A stretch of DNA of 35,972 nt from Acidobacteriota bacterium (GCA_003225295.1 QHYZ01000096.1:1-35972), one strand, 5' to 3'. Positions 9,163 to 20,876 are shown, counted from the stretch's first letter. Numbers and translations are program-made. Notes: generated by a model from the sequence alone, not told the origin.

Positions 9163-10088
9163 CAAAGCCCCCGATCCTCGCCCATGATTTTGAGGAAAAG
9201 GTCTTCCAGCGAGAGCCGCTGAGGCGTGAATTCAAAGATATCGCTTCCCGATGCCGTCAGATAGCGGAGGATGTCGGGCAGAACAGAGGTCGAGTGAGTG
9301 GTAAGCGTTAGGCGCTCGCCGTCGAGCCGTGCAGACGTGCTCCATTGGGAGAGCCCCGCAACTGTTTGCGCGGAGAGATTGCGCGCGCGGGCGACGACGC
9401 CGACTTCAGCGTCGGGAAACGCTCGCAGGTCGCGGCTAGCAACGACCTCACCCTCCTTGATGAAGACTACTCGGTCGCAAGTGATTTCAATTTCGCTTAG
9501 GATGTGAGAATTCAAAAAGACGGTGGCTCCGCGGTCACGCTGGACGCGAATCACGTCGCGGACGAGCCGCCGACCCATGGGATCGAGGCCCGAGGTCGGC
9601 TCGTCGAGAAAGATCAGCTCCGGCTCGTGAATCAAAGCTTGAGCCAAGCCGATACGCTGGAGCATGCCCTTGGAGAAATCGCGCAGGCGCTTTTCCCGGT
9701 GAGGACTCAGCCCGACCAGATCGAGAAGGGCAGGAACACGTTCGCGGAGCAGTGAGGCAGGCATCCCGCAGAGCCGTCCGTGGAGTTTCAGAAGTTCGGA
9801 TGCGGTCAGCCAGGTGTAGAAACGAAAATCCTCCGGGAGAAATCCGATCTTGGCGCGCACATCTATGTCGTCCGAGGGCACTCCGAGAACGAACGCTTGA
9901 CCGCTGCTGGGCTTCACGAGTCCCAGCAGCATCTTAATAGAGGTGCTTTTCCCCGCTCCGTTCGGGCCCAGGAACCCGAAGACTTCGCCACGACGCACTG
10001 TCAGAGAAAGATTGCTTACGGCAATCTTAGTCCCAAACATCTTGCGCAAGTCCAGCGTTTGAATCGCAAGGCCGCCCGGTTGATCCAG
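9162..10088 (-). CDS. ABC transporter ATP-binding protein with apparent CTG start
   Basis: A 308-residue ATPase of the ABC-2 drug/sodium exporter class. Walker A is GPNGAGKST at about 41-49, the signature is the variant SKGM at 139-142, and Walker B ends in LDEP with Asp162 and Glu163, followed by TSGLDP. A NSHILSE switch histidine follows. The C-terminal 90 residues form the accessory domain common in this class. No ATG or GTG lies at a sensible place: the frame opens with TTG 10187 inside the anti-sigma gene without a ribosome site. CTG at 10088-10086 is preceded by GGAGG with 5-nt spacing and lies just after the anti-sigma stop. I therefore choose CTG. The partner is the overlapping permease. 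Confidence 0.85.
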   Translation of the reverse strand: MDQPGGLAIQTLDLRKMFGTKIAVSNLSLTVRRGEVFGFLGPNGAGKSTSIKMLLGLVKPSSGQAFVLGVPSDDIDVRAKIGFLPEDFRFYTWLTASELLKLHGRLCGMPASLLRERVPALLDLVGLSPHREKRLRDFSKGMLQRIGLAQALIHEPELIFLDEPTSGLDPMGRRLVRDVIRVQRDRGATVFLNSHILSEIEITCDRVVFIKEGEVVASRDLRAFPDAEVGVVARARNLSAQTVAGLSQWSTSARLDGERLTLTTHSTSVLPDILRYLTASGSDIFEFTPQRLSLEDLFLKIMGEDRGL

Positions 10089-10102
10089 GTGTTCCTCCGG
10101 TG

Positions 10103-11269
10103 TCAGTCGAGTGAATTCGCCAGCGTCACGGCTTTGCTGGAGTCTCCCTGACCGGCAAGACAATAGATGATGCCATTCTTCACCCAAATCAACACATAGT
10201 CAGGTCCCCGACGCCCGGAACCCTTGATGAGCGTACCCTGCGCGCCGTTCACTTCTACTAGGCTGTAAGAGCCGACGAAGCGCGGAATCGGGAGAACAAG
10301 GGTCGACTTCCAATCGATGGTTTGGCAGAGCTCACGGGCCTGCGTGGCGCTCATTCCTGCAAGTTGAAAACCAATTTCCGCGAACTGCTGGATGTTGAGA
10401 TCGGACGGGAGGTTGACGAGCGGGCTCGGGGCTTCTTCCAGAGCCAAGCAATTACTCCATCCTGTCAATTCATGCTGCGCGTCCTGTTCTCCTCCGACCC
10501 CATGCCCGCAATTGCCATACTCCAACCGAACGGAACGTGGAATCTGGACGGAAACCACGGAGCCTTCTAGCGTCGCGGGCAAGAGGAGGTCCGGGCGGCC
10601 AGATTGGTCGAAGATCTCTTGTAACCGAGCACGGTCAATCGTCATGTGGAAGGAGTGTTGTCCCTCCACGGTGAATGCGGGCGCGTCCGCGCGTGCACCA
10701 AGGAGACGCACTTCAAACCCGGCTAGCTGGCTTGCATCTGCCGCAGTCGCGAAATGTTGTGGCTTTTCATCCACGGTGACTACGACTTTGTCCGAGATCA
10801 TCTGACTGAGCATTTGCTGCAACGGGCGATTGCCGTCCAGGGAAGTAAGATCCAAACGGACGGGCTGTACTCTCTCTATGCGCAGGGTAGCGAGAAGCCG
10901 CTGAGCCAAGCTGCGCCCGGAGGGGAGCGCCACGCTACAGAGAACGAATACAGCCGCGAGCGCGCAGACCCAAGCAGGGCGCCAGCGCCTGGCTAAGAGA
11001 GCTGCGATAAAGGGAGCATGTTCTTCCTCGGCACCGTGCCGCGCTTTGAAACGCGAAAGGGCAGTCTGCGGATCGACGTTCATTTCGGAAGTGGAAGCGT
11101 CGAGTGAGAGAAGATGTCCCTGTACGCGTCCGGACGCAGCGGCGATTTCCTGAAGGCGATTCCCGCACTGCGCACAAGTCGCGACGTGCTTCTCGATTTC
11201 CGGACGCTCAAGTCGATCCAACTCACCATCGTGATAAGCGCGCAACACACTTTCCGAAACACAATTCAT
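10103..11269 (-). CDS. Membrane-anchored zinc-binding anti-sigma factor
   Basis: A 388-residue protein. The N-terminal 50 residues form an anti-sigma zinc-finger domain with His28, Cys32 and Cys35 in the HxxxCxxC pattern, preceded by Cys3; together these can hold one zinc. A single membrane segment lies around residues 93-115 (PAWVCALAAVFVLCSVAL). The remaining 270 residues would be periplasmic, beta-rich and of unknown family, probably the sensor part. The ATG overlaps the sigma stop as ATGA and is preceded by GAGGAGG. By family it binds the ECF sigma factor at the membrane and releases it on an envelope signal. Redox sensing through the Cys/His cluster is possible but not shown. Confidence 0.87.
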   Translation of the reverse strand: MNCVSESVLRAYHDGELDRLERPEIEKHVATCAQCGNRLQEIAAASGRVQGHLLSLDASTSEMNVDPQTALSRFKARHGAEEEHAPFIAALLARRWRPAWVCALAAVFVLCSVALPSGRSLAQRLLATLRIERVQPVRLDLTSLDGNRPLQQMLSQMISDKVVVTVDEKPQHFATAADASQLAGFEVRLLGARADAPAFTVEGQHSFHMTIDRARLQEIFDQSGRPDLLLPATLEGSVVSVQIPRSVRLEYGNCGHGVGGEQDAQHELTGWSNCLALEEAPSPLVNLPSDLNIQQFAEIGFQLAGMSATQARELCQTIDWKSTLVLPIPRFVGSYSLVEVNGAQGTLIKGSGRRGPDYVLIWVKNGIIYCLAGQGDSSKAVTLANSLD

Positions 11270-11862
11270 AAACCCTCCTCTCGACCATAAAGTTCCCGAT
11301 AACGCTGCTCGAATGCCGCCTCTGCGCGAACCAAGAGCGTTCCCACTGAACCCGGCTCGATGGCCAATGAGTCCGCCAACTCCTTGTAGGTGTGGCCGGA
11401 TGCCCGCAAAAGCAACAGTTGCGCTTGTACTGGTTTCAGCTCTGCGAGCACTGCGCGGACCCGCAGCCGCCTTTCCGTTCTTAAAGCCTGATCGAATGCA
11501 TTCTCAGTAGTGCAGTTCTTGCTTTGGGCTTGGGCGGCCGCCTGTTCGTAGCGGCTCCTCCGAGCCAGGCAGCGTAGGGCGTCAATGCCGAGGTTGGTCG
11601 CGGTGCGGTAGAGCCAGCCGGGCACATTGCCACCAGATTCCTGCAATAAAGGGCGTCGGTAGAGCTTCAGAAAGACCTCGTTAGCCAGATCTTCAGCGCG
11701 AGCATGGTCTCCGAGGATACGCCGAAGAATAGCGACGAGGCGGGCGTAATGCGCCAGGAAGAGATCGTCGAAGTGTTCGCGTGTGGAACTCCTACCGGTC
11801 ACATCGGGCTCCCGAGCTTTCCGCCTCGTTGCACCAAACCCTTCTATCACGTCCTGAAGCAA
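11266..11862 (-). CDS. ECF-type RNA polymerase sigma factor
   Basis: A 198-residue sigma factor. Region 2 holds FDDLFLAHYARLVAILRRIL and the conserved ARAEDLANEVFLKLYR. A Gln-rich linker follows, then region 4 with ELKPVQAQLLLLRASGHTYKELADSLAIEPGSVGTLLVRAE split over a helix-turn-helix. I use TTG 11862 as start because GGGAGG (11869-11874) sits 6 nt upstream and a candidate promoter at 11889-11915 would lie inside any longer frame. An upstream in-frame TTG at 11931 would add 23 residues without homology. It directs polymerase to envelope or redox stress promoters in general; here the nearest candidate target is its own operon with the anti-sigma factor and an ABC exporter. Confidence 0.88.
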   Translation of the reverse strand: MLQDVIEGFGATRRKAREPDVTGRSSTREHFDDLFLAHYARLVAILRRILGDHARAEDLANEVFLKLYRRPLLQESGGNVPGWLYRTATNLGIDALRCLARRSRYEQAAAQAQSKNCTTENAFDQALRTERRLRVRAVLAELKPVQAQLLLLRASGHTYKELADSLAIEPGSVGTLLVRAEAAFEQRYRELYGREEGL

Positions 11863-11888
11863 GGCCGGCCTCCCACTTCTACTGGTTA

Positions 11889-11915
11889 AACGTTTCTCGT
11901 CTCCAAAATGTGACA
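11889..11915 (-). promoter_or_regulatory. Candidate ECF autoregulatory promoter
   Basis: On the minus strand TGTCACA (11915-11909) is followed after exactly 16 bases by CGTT (11892-11889). The motif TGTCACA-N16-CGT resembles published promoters of the ECF41 type. Transcription would start near 11880, leaving a leader of about 18 nt that contains the GGGAGG ribosome site of the sigma gene. The match was made by eye and the recognising sigma group is inferred. Confidence 0.5.
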
Positions 11916-12243
11916 AGCAGTGTGTGCACAAGCCAGACGCAGGCAGAAGTCTGGAGATTGGCTCGTAGCGTCCCCTGGTAGCACGGTGCCTGCCCGCGAA
12001 GGCAATCCCCGGCCACTCGCCAAAAGTCGCCTAACCAAGGTGCTTCGGTATATACGGCCTATTACGCGCTAGGCATTCTGTCGGTTCGGTGACCCGCCGA
12101 TTTGTTCAAGTATTTTCGCGCGGGACTCGAAGAAGTGGGAGTCAAACCGGAGAAGGCAGGGTAGCCATTCTACATCCGTCAGAGCCGTCACCCACGTCAC
12201 ACGCTATTGGGACTGGCCTTTTTCTGGTCGGAAACCCGCCGTA
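11916..12243. other. Intergenic region upstream of the sigma operon
   Basis: About 330 bases with no gene I can support. Short open frames on the plus strand are not backed by ribosome sites or domains. It contains only the upstream part of the sigma-operon control region. Confidence 0.4.
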
Positions 12244-12474
12244 CTACTCCATGGTTTGCTTCGCGGCTTCCGGGCGCGCGGGGGCTGATTCGGCCGGCAC
12301 CGCCTGTTCCAGCACGCGAAGATATTCGGGACGGGTATGCCGGTAATGGTCAGCCGGCGCTTTGCCTGTCAGCCAGGCAAGATCCATCGGATAGACCAGC
12401 GGGTCGAAAATCACCATGTAGAAGTGCCAGAGCAAAATCGAAAACGTTGCTGGGCGGTACAGGACAACAAAATT
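12244..12474 (-). pseudogene. C-terminal remnant resembling a membrane cytochrome b subunit
   Basis: The minus-strand frame reads FSILLWHFYMVIFDPLVYPM, then DLAWLTG, HYRHTRPEYLRVLE and an Ala/Pro/Glu tail to TAG 12244. Codons have the high GC third positions of real genes here. The pattern of a membrane helix with a His, followed by FDPxVYPMDxAWLTGK, reminds me of the last helix of di-haem cytochrome b561-like subunits. No ATG is available; the frame is closed by TGA at 12495, and no upstream part of such a protein is seen in any frame. A TTG at 12435 could start a 63-residue protein. I favour a decayed gene end; the identity is from memory and uncertain. Confidence 0.35.
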
Positions 12475-12814
12475 ACATCGAATATGCGTTTGTCAAATAA
12501 ACGCCGCTCATTAATAAGAAATCAGGGGCCGGACGCTAGAGAACCCTTTCGGAGATGCCAAACCAAATTGGGGTGAATTTCGTTCCATTCTGGATTTGGA
12601 GGCCACGGTTCGCTGGCAGCGGTAAGCCACGAAGTGGCCCGTCTGTGGAGGGCATCGTTTTTTCGAACTCCCGCAACCATTCACGATCGGACTACGCTGG
12701 CTGTGACGTGCCTCACCGAGGACCGTGACCCATATCACTGCGGCAATTGTGCCTTCCGGGGCAGACTTAGGGCAGCTAAGAAAGGTCCGATTGGGACCCG
12801 CGGAGGTAATTCCC
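12475..12814. other. Intergenic region upstream of tonB
   Basis: About 340 bases without a gene I can support. A frame running through it on the plus strand joins the tonB frame from GTG 12725, but the good ribosome site at 12802-12807 argues that translation begins at 12815. The minus-strand frame here overlaps tonB and looks like a shadow. Confidence 0.4.
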
Positions 12815-13684
12815 ATGGCACCGTCCGCCATCGCAGAAGTCAAAGAAACCCATCCACAAGTTACCGGCCCGACCCTGCGCTCCACTCCACGGCCGCCAAG
12901 CTCCGGCGTTGAGGGTGGACCCGCACTCGCCAGAGCACTCTTCAATGATGCGCTCATCGAGAACCATCGCTTCAAGAGCAGTTCCAAGACCTTGGATTTC
13001 CTGGTTGCGTTGCTGTTCCACGTCGCGGTGATTGGTGGTCCGATTTTCGCAGGACTGTATTACACGGACACTCTCAATTTGAAGGCGTTTGCGACGACGC
13101 TCTTGGTTGCGCCACCACCACCCCCGCCTCCCGCCCCCGCAGCCGCTATCGTCAAGGCGCATGCACCGAAGCGCGTCTTCATGACGGACGGGAAACTCGT
13201 CGCGCCGACCGTAATTCCCAGGGAAATCGCAGACATCAAGGAAGCGCCACTGGAGCCGGATAATCTCGGCGGGGCAGCCGGCGGTGTGCCTGGTGGAGTG
13301 CCTGGCGGGCAGATGGGTGGAGTGCTTGGCGGCGTGATCGGCGGCGTGTTGAATACCGCTGCGAAACCGGTTTCCCCGCCAGCGGGAAGAGGAGCGCCGG
13401 TGCGTGTGGGCGGACGCGTGCGGCCGCCGAAGGCGATTGTGCAGACCCACCCCCAGTACCCGACGCTCGCTCGCCAGGCGCACATTCAGGGCCAAGTACA
13501 GATCGACGCAATCTTGGATGAGCAAGGAAATGTTATCGACATGAAGGTGGTCTCCGGACCTCCGCTGCTGTACCAGGCTGCGCTGGATGCCTTGAAAAAA
13601 TGGAGGTATGAACCGACGTACTTGAACGATCAACCGATTGCCGTCGAGATGATGGTGATGATCTCGTTCCAGTTGGGACAATAA
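12815..13684 (+). CDS. TonB-family energy transducer
   Basis: A 289-residue protein with a cytoplasmic N-terminal segment of about 60 residues, one membrane helix around 62-82, a Pro-rich run from about 100, and a Gly-rich linker with repeated GGVPGG/GGVLGG units near 173-196. The C-terminal TonB domain contains HPQYPTLARQAHIQGQV and LDALKKWRYEP. In the family this domain touches the TonB box of outer-membrane receptors and transmits force from ExbB/ExbD. ATG 12815 is chosen because GGAGGT lies 7 nt upstream. The 60-residue cytoplasmic extension is longer than in E. coli TonB. No exbB, exbD or receptor gene is adjacent, so its partners are elsewhere. Confidence 0.88.
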   Translation: MAPSAIAEVKETHPQVTGPTLRSTPRPPSSGVEGGPALARALFNDALIENHRFKSSSKTLDFLVALLFHVAVIGGPIFAGLYYTDTLNLKAFATTLLVAPPPPPPPAPAAAIVKAHAPKRVFMTDGKLVAPTVIPREIADIKEAPLEPDNLGGAAGGVPGGVPGGQMGGVLGGVIGGVLNTAAKPVSPPAGRGAPVRVGGRVRPPKAIVQTHPQYPTLARQAHIQGQVQIDAILDEQGNVIDMKVVSGPPLLYQAALDALKKWRYEPTYLNDQPIAVEMMVMISFQLGQ

Positions 13685-13841
13685 CAAGCAGAAGCTTGGA
13701 CGGAGAGGACCGAGCCTCGCGCGCTTGGATGCTACGTGCTCTGTTTGACGCTTCACCCATGCTTCACGTCGCGCCGCGTGCAGCGAGCCTTAACCACGGG
13801 ATTCATGGACACCTACGACTCTCCTCAGTTGTCTAATCTGT

Positions 13842-13857
13842 TGTGACCAGGGTCACC
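13842..13857. promoter_or_regulatory. CRP/FNR-like palindrome upstream of nifJ
   Basis: TGTGA-N6-TCACC, containing the perfect palindrome GTGACC-AG-GGTCAC (13843-13856), lies 73-88 bases upstream of the nifJ start. It differs by one base from the CRP-family consensus TGTGA-N6-TCACA. A second GGTCACC occurs at 13873-13879, 22 bases after the first, about two helical turns. A regulator of the CRP/FNR superfamily could act here; which one is unknown. Confidence 0.4.
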
Positions 13858-13929
13858 ACCAATTGTGTCGACGGTCACCGGCATCCTAGCGGCATGTCCG
13901 ATATCCTGGCGATCGTGCAGGAGGGTACG

Positions 13930-17540
<3,611 letters not shown>

Positions 17541-17544
<4 letters not shown>

Positions 17545-18545
17545 TCGACCTCACCACGCAGTACATGAGCCTGGCGCTCAAGAATCCACTCGTCGCTTCC
17601 GCGTCTCCGCTCACCGAATCCATGGACAATCTACGCCGTCTGGAAGACTCCGGCATCGCCGCCGTTGTCCTGCCCTCGCTGTTCGAAGAACAGCTCGCCC
17701 TCGAGAGCGTGCTAATCGATCGCGACCTCTCCCGTGGCGCCGATGAATTCGCCGAGGCCATCACCTATCTCCCCAATGTGGAGTCCTACAACACTGGGCC
17801 GGAAGGCTACTTGGAGCTGATTCATCGGGCAAAAAAGGCCGTCGTCATTCCCGTTATCGCCAGTTTGAACGGCACGACACCCGGCGGCTGGGTTCGCTAT
17901 GCCCGCGAAATGGAACAAGCCGGCGCCGATGCCATCGAGCTCAACCTCTACTCGATCGAAACCGATCCGCGCAAAAGCGGCGACACCGTCGAGGACCGCT
18001 ACTGCGAACTCGTGCACCAAGTGAAAGCCGGCTTGCAAATCCCCGTTGCCGTCAAGCTATCCCCATTCTTCAGTTCTATGGCCCACATGGCCAGGCGTCT
18101 CGACGACGCTGGTGCCGACGCCCTCGTGCTGTTCAACCGTTTCTATCAAGCCGATTTCGATATTGAAAACCTCGAGGCCGCGCCGCATCTAGTCCTCAGC
18201 GATCCCTGTGAGCTCCCATTGCGCCTGCATTGGGTCGCGATTCTCTGCGGTTCCGTCCGGCCGAGCTTGGCCATTACCGGCGGCGTCCATCGCGCCGAAG
18301 ACGTTGTGAAGTGCATGATGGCCGGGGCAGAAGTCGCCATGATGACTTCGGCGCTCATTCAAAACGGTGTTCGATACCCACACCGCATCCTGGACGATCT
18401 CGTCCTCTGGATGACCGAACATGAGTACGAATCGATTGAACAAATGCACGGCAGCATGAGCTACCGCGCAGCCCCCAATCCCGGTGCCTTCGAGCGCAGC
18501 AATTACATGAAGATGCTCAGTTCTTACGCCCTGCGCATGCGCTGA
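17541..18545 (+). CDS. Dihydroorotate-dehydrogenase-like flavoprotein
   Basis: A 334-residue TIM-barrel protein of the DHOD-like family. LKNPLVASASPLTESMDNLRRLEDSGIAAVV in pieces is the N-terminal FMN-binding strand, followed by VIASLNGTTPGGWVRYAREMEQAGADAIELN, PVAVKLSPFF, and GGVHRAEDVVKCMMAGAEVAMMTSALI, the phosphate-binding end of the barrel. The usual DHOD active-site loop is not obvious, so pyrimidine synthesis is doubtful. The GTG start overlaps the nifJ stop as GTGA, with AAGGAGG 6 nt before it, so it is co-translated with nifJ. This pairing recurs next to pyruvate:ferredoxin oxidoreductase genes, which suggests an accessory electron-transfer or pyruvate-linked role rather than pyrimidine synthesis; that is inference. 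Confidence 0.88.
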
Positions 18546-18656
18546 ACCTGAAAGAGTGCAGCCGCTATTGGACCACCGGATGCGCAAAACCGGGCCACAA
18601 GTCTAATTGGATTCGGAAGCAAGTCGCTGGCGCTATATCATCGTTTCCGAACAACC

Positions 18657-20549
18657 ATGAGGAAGGCTCGAGTGACGCAAGCAGTGGCCACAGCTCGCGT
18701 GGAAAAGCCCAGGGTGCCTACTCTGTGGACGAGGCCGAACAGCATTGCGCTTCTGACAATCACAGGCATTCTTCTTCATCTATTTCTTCGATATCTTCTC
18801 AGTACTCCCCGAATCGCCTGGCAAGTTCCCCTTTTCGTGGTCTTGATCATCGGCGGCGTATTTCTCCTTGTGCCGTTGACGCAAAAACTTTTTGCGCGGG
18901 AATTTGGATCGGATCACCTCGCTGGAATCTCGATCATCACCTCGGTAATTCTAGGCGAATATCTTGTCGCTGCGATCGTAATCTTGATGCTCTCAGGGGG
19001 AACGGCCCTTGAACAATACGCTAGCCGCCGTGCTTCCTCGGTGCTTGATGCGCTTGCTAAGCGGATGCCGCAAGTCGCCCACCGAAAATACGCAAGCGCT
19101 CTATCGGATGTAGAACTCAAGGACATAGCTATAGGAGACACCCTGGTCATATTTCCGCACGAAATCTGTCCCGTCGATGGAGTGGTCATCGAGGGCCACG
19201 GAAAGATGAATGAAGCCTATCTCACGGGTGAACCATTCGAGATCGCCAAAACACCAGGCTCGGAAGTGCTTTCGGGCTCCATAAATGGCGATGCTGCCTT
19301 GCACATTCGTGCCGGAAAGCTGGCACTAGATTCGCGTTACGCGAGAATTATGCGCGTGATGCAGGACGCAGAACAGCGTCGCCCCCGCATCCGCCGGCTC
19401 GGAGACGCCCTTGGCGCCTGGTATACACCTGTGGCGCTCTTGCTGGCAGGAATCGCTTGGGCAGCCAGCGGCGAATCCCACCGTTTCCTGGCCGTGCTTG
19501 TCGTAGCAACACCCTGCCCACTGCTAATTTCCATCCCCGTGGCGGTGATGGGCGCAATTTCCTTGTCCGCGAGACGCGGGATCATCATAAAGAATCCAGC
19601 CGTGCTCGAGCAGATCGACCGTTGCCGCACCCTTATCTTCGACAAGACTGGAACGCTGACATACGGTAAACCTTCGTTGTCCGAGATCCTTTGTGCTCCC
19701 GGATTTGCAAAGGATGAGGTTCTCCGCGTTACTGCAAGCCTGGAGCATTATTCAAAGCATCCCCTTTCCCGGGCGATTCTTGAGGCCGCTCAAAGCGCAA
19801 ACCTTCCCGCAGAACTTGTTTCGGAAATCAGCGAGCGTCCCGGTGAGGGGCTAAGAGGAAAGGTTAACCGGCACAGTGTTTGGATTACAAACCGCAAGAA
19901 GGTAGTCGAACGACAACTTGCGCTACCACCGGTCGCTCCGGGGTTGGAATGCCTGCTCTTTGTCGACGACGTATATGCCGCCAGTTTTCGTTTCCATGAC
20001 ATGCCTCGCGCGGAAGGGCGTACGTTTATTAAGCATCTGAGACCGCGCCATGCCGTCAACCATATCTTACTCGTTTCTGGCGATCGCGACCAGGAAGTGC
20101 GGCATCTGGCCAAACAAGTTGGAATCACGGAACTTTATTCCGCCAAGAGTCCGGAGGACAAGGTTGCTATCGTCCGCCAGGAGGCGGCGCAGGCCCCTAC
20201 GCTGTTCCTTGGGGATGGCATTAACGATGCGCCGGCAATGCAAGCGGCAACGGTCGGCGTTGCCTTTGGAGCGCAAAGCGACATTACTTCCGAGGCCGCC
20301 GATGCAGTTATCCTTGAGACTTCCCTGGGTCGAGTGGACGAACTGATGCATATCGCGCGGCGCATGCGTCACATTGCTCTTCAATCCGCCATCGGCGGGA
20401 TAGCATTGAGTATTTTAGGAATGTTTGCTGCCGCGTTCGGATACCTGCCGCCAATCGGAGGAGCCATCGCGCAGGAAATCATCGACCTCGCCGCAGTCCT
20501 GAACGCTGTGCGAGTTGCCTTGCCCACACATTCGCTGACTGATTTCTGA
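18657..20549 (+). CDS. P1B-type heavy-metal-translocating P-type ATPase, TPCP variant
   Basis: A 630-residue metal ATPase without an N-terminal metal-binding domain. TGEP is at 190-193, the phosphorylated Asp329 is in DKTGTLT, the HP motif lies in SLEHYSKHPLS, and GDGINDAP starts at 519. The membrane metal site reads TPCP (285-288) instead of CPC or SPC, and the last helix carries QEIID and LNAVR (606-619). This combination belongs to a less-studied P1B group, and the transported ion cannot be read from it. The start could be ATG 18657 or, with a better AGGAAGG ribosome site, GTG 18672. It lies 111 bases after the nifJ unit on the same strand and may share its expression. Confidence 0.9.
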   Translation: MRKARVTQAVATARVEKPRVPTLWTRPNSIALLTITGILLHLFLRYLLSTPRIAWQVPLFVVLIIGGVFLLVPLTQKLFAREFGSDHLAGISIITSVILGEYLVAAIVILMLSGGTALEQYASRRASSVLDALAKRMPQVAHRKYASALSDVELKDIAIGDTLVIFPHEICPVDGVVIEGHGKMNEAYLTGEPFEIAKTPGSEVLSGSINGDAALHIRAGKLALDSRYARIMRVMQDAEQRRPRIRRLGDALGAWYTPVALLLAGIAWAASGESHRFLAVLVVATPCPLLISIPVAVMGAISLSARRGIIIKNPAVLEQIDRCRTLIFDKTGTLTYGKPSLSEILCAPGFAKDEVLRVTASLEHYSKHPLSRAILEAAQSANLPAELVSEISERPGEGLRGKVNRHSVWITNRKKVVERQLALPPVAPGLECLLFVDDVYAASFRFHDMPRAEGRTFIKHLRPRHAVNHILLVSGDRDQEVRHLAKQVGITELYSAKSPEDKVAIVRQEAAQAPTLFLGDGINDAPAMQAATVGVAFGAQSDITSEAADAVILETSLGRVDELMHIARRMRHIALQSAIGGIALSILGMFAAAFGYLPPIGGAIAQEIIDLAAVLNAVRVALPTHSLTDF

Positions 20550-20640
20550 CCCGCACTTCCTTCACGCCATGGGAGTTGTTCGTCACCGGCCCCCGCCTAT
20601 TTCCAGCTACTTCGCTCGCTCTAACTAACGACGATAACAC

Positions 20641-20655
20641 CGGTAGAAATTACCG
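20641..20655. other. Small hairpin between convergent genes
   Basis: CGGTA (20641-20645) and TACCG (20651-20655) pair around a GAAAT loop, between the end of the P-type ATPase and the end of the minus-strand small membrane gene. It is short and lacks a T run, so it is at best a weak terminator. Confidence 0.2.
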
Positions 20656-20681
20656 TCAGTTCACCGCGAAATGGTGTTCTT

Positions 20682-20876
20682 TCAGCGTGAGAACGGATAC
20701 ATCGCCCATCCGATTCCCACGCCGATCAAGAGAAAGAGAAACAGCGACCACACGATGTATTTCACGCGGTCGATCGGCCGCCGCCGGCTCAGGAAGCCAA
20801 AGGCGATGGAAATCAGCAGTGCGAAGAGCATCATGGATTGCAGATGACTAAGCTTGAATCCTATTCCGAAGTTCAT
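20682..20876 (-). CDS. Small two-helix membrane protein, function unknown
   Basis: A 64-residue hydrophobic protein with two predicted membrane segments (LQSMMLFALLISIAFGFL and IVWSLFLFLLIGVGIGWAMY) joined by a short basic loop SRRRPIDRVK; basic residues suggest the loop is cytoplasmic. I do not recognise a family. The ATG overlaps the stop of the upstream DUF6677 gene as ATGA, so it is made together with that protein and may be its partner. It is the last gene of a minus-strand run that begins with yggS. Confidence 0.7.
   Translation of the reverse strand: MNFGIGFKLSHLQSMMLFALLISIAFGFLSRRRPIDRVKYIVWSLFLFLLIGVGIGWAMYPFSR

Noticed and set aside
12491-12496. TTGACA on the minus strand as a promoter for the cytochrome-like remnant
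   Set aside because: No acceptable -10 box lies at 16-18 bases; only an AT-rich stretch at wrong spacing is present.
12511-12987. Minus-strand 158-codon frame overlapping the tonB start
   Set aside because: It runs antisense to tonB, whose start has a strong ribosome site; composition is Ser/Pro/Arg-rich, as expected for a shadow.
13060-13485. Minus-strand Gly/Pro-rich frame inside tonB
   Set aside because: It is the antisense shadow of the Gly/Pro-rich linker of TonB.
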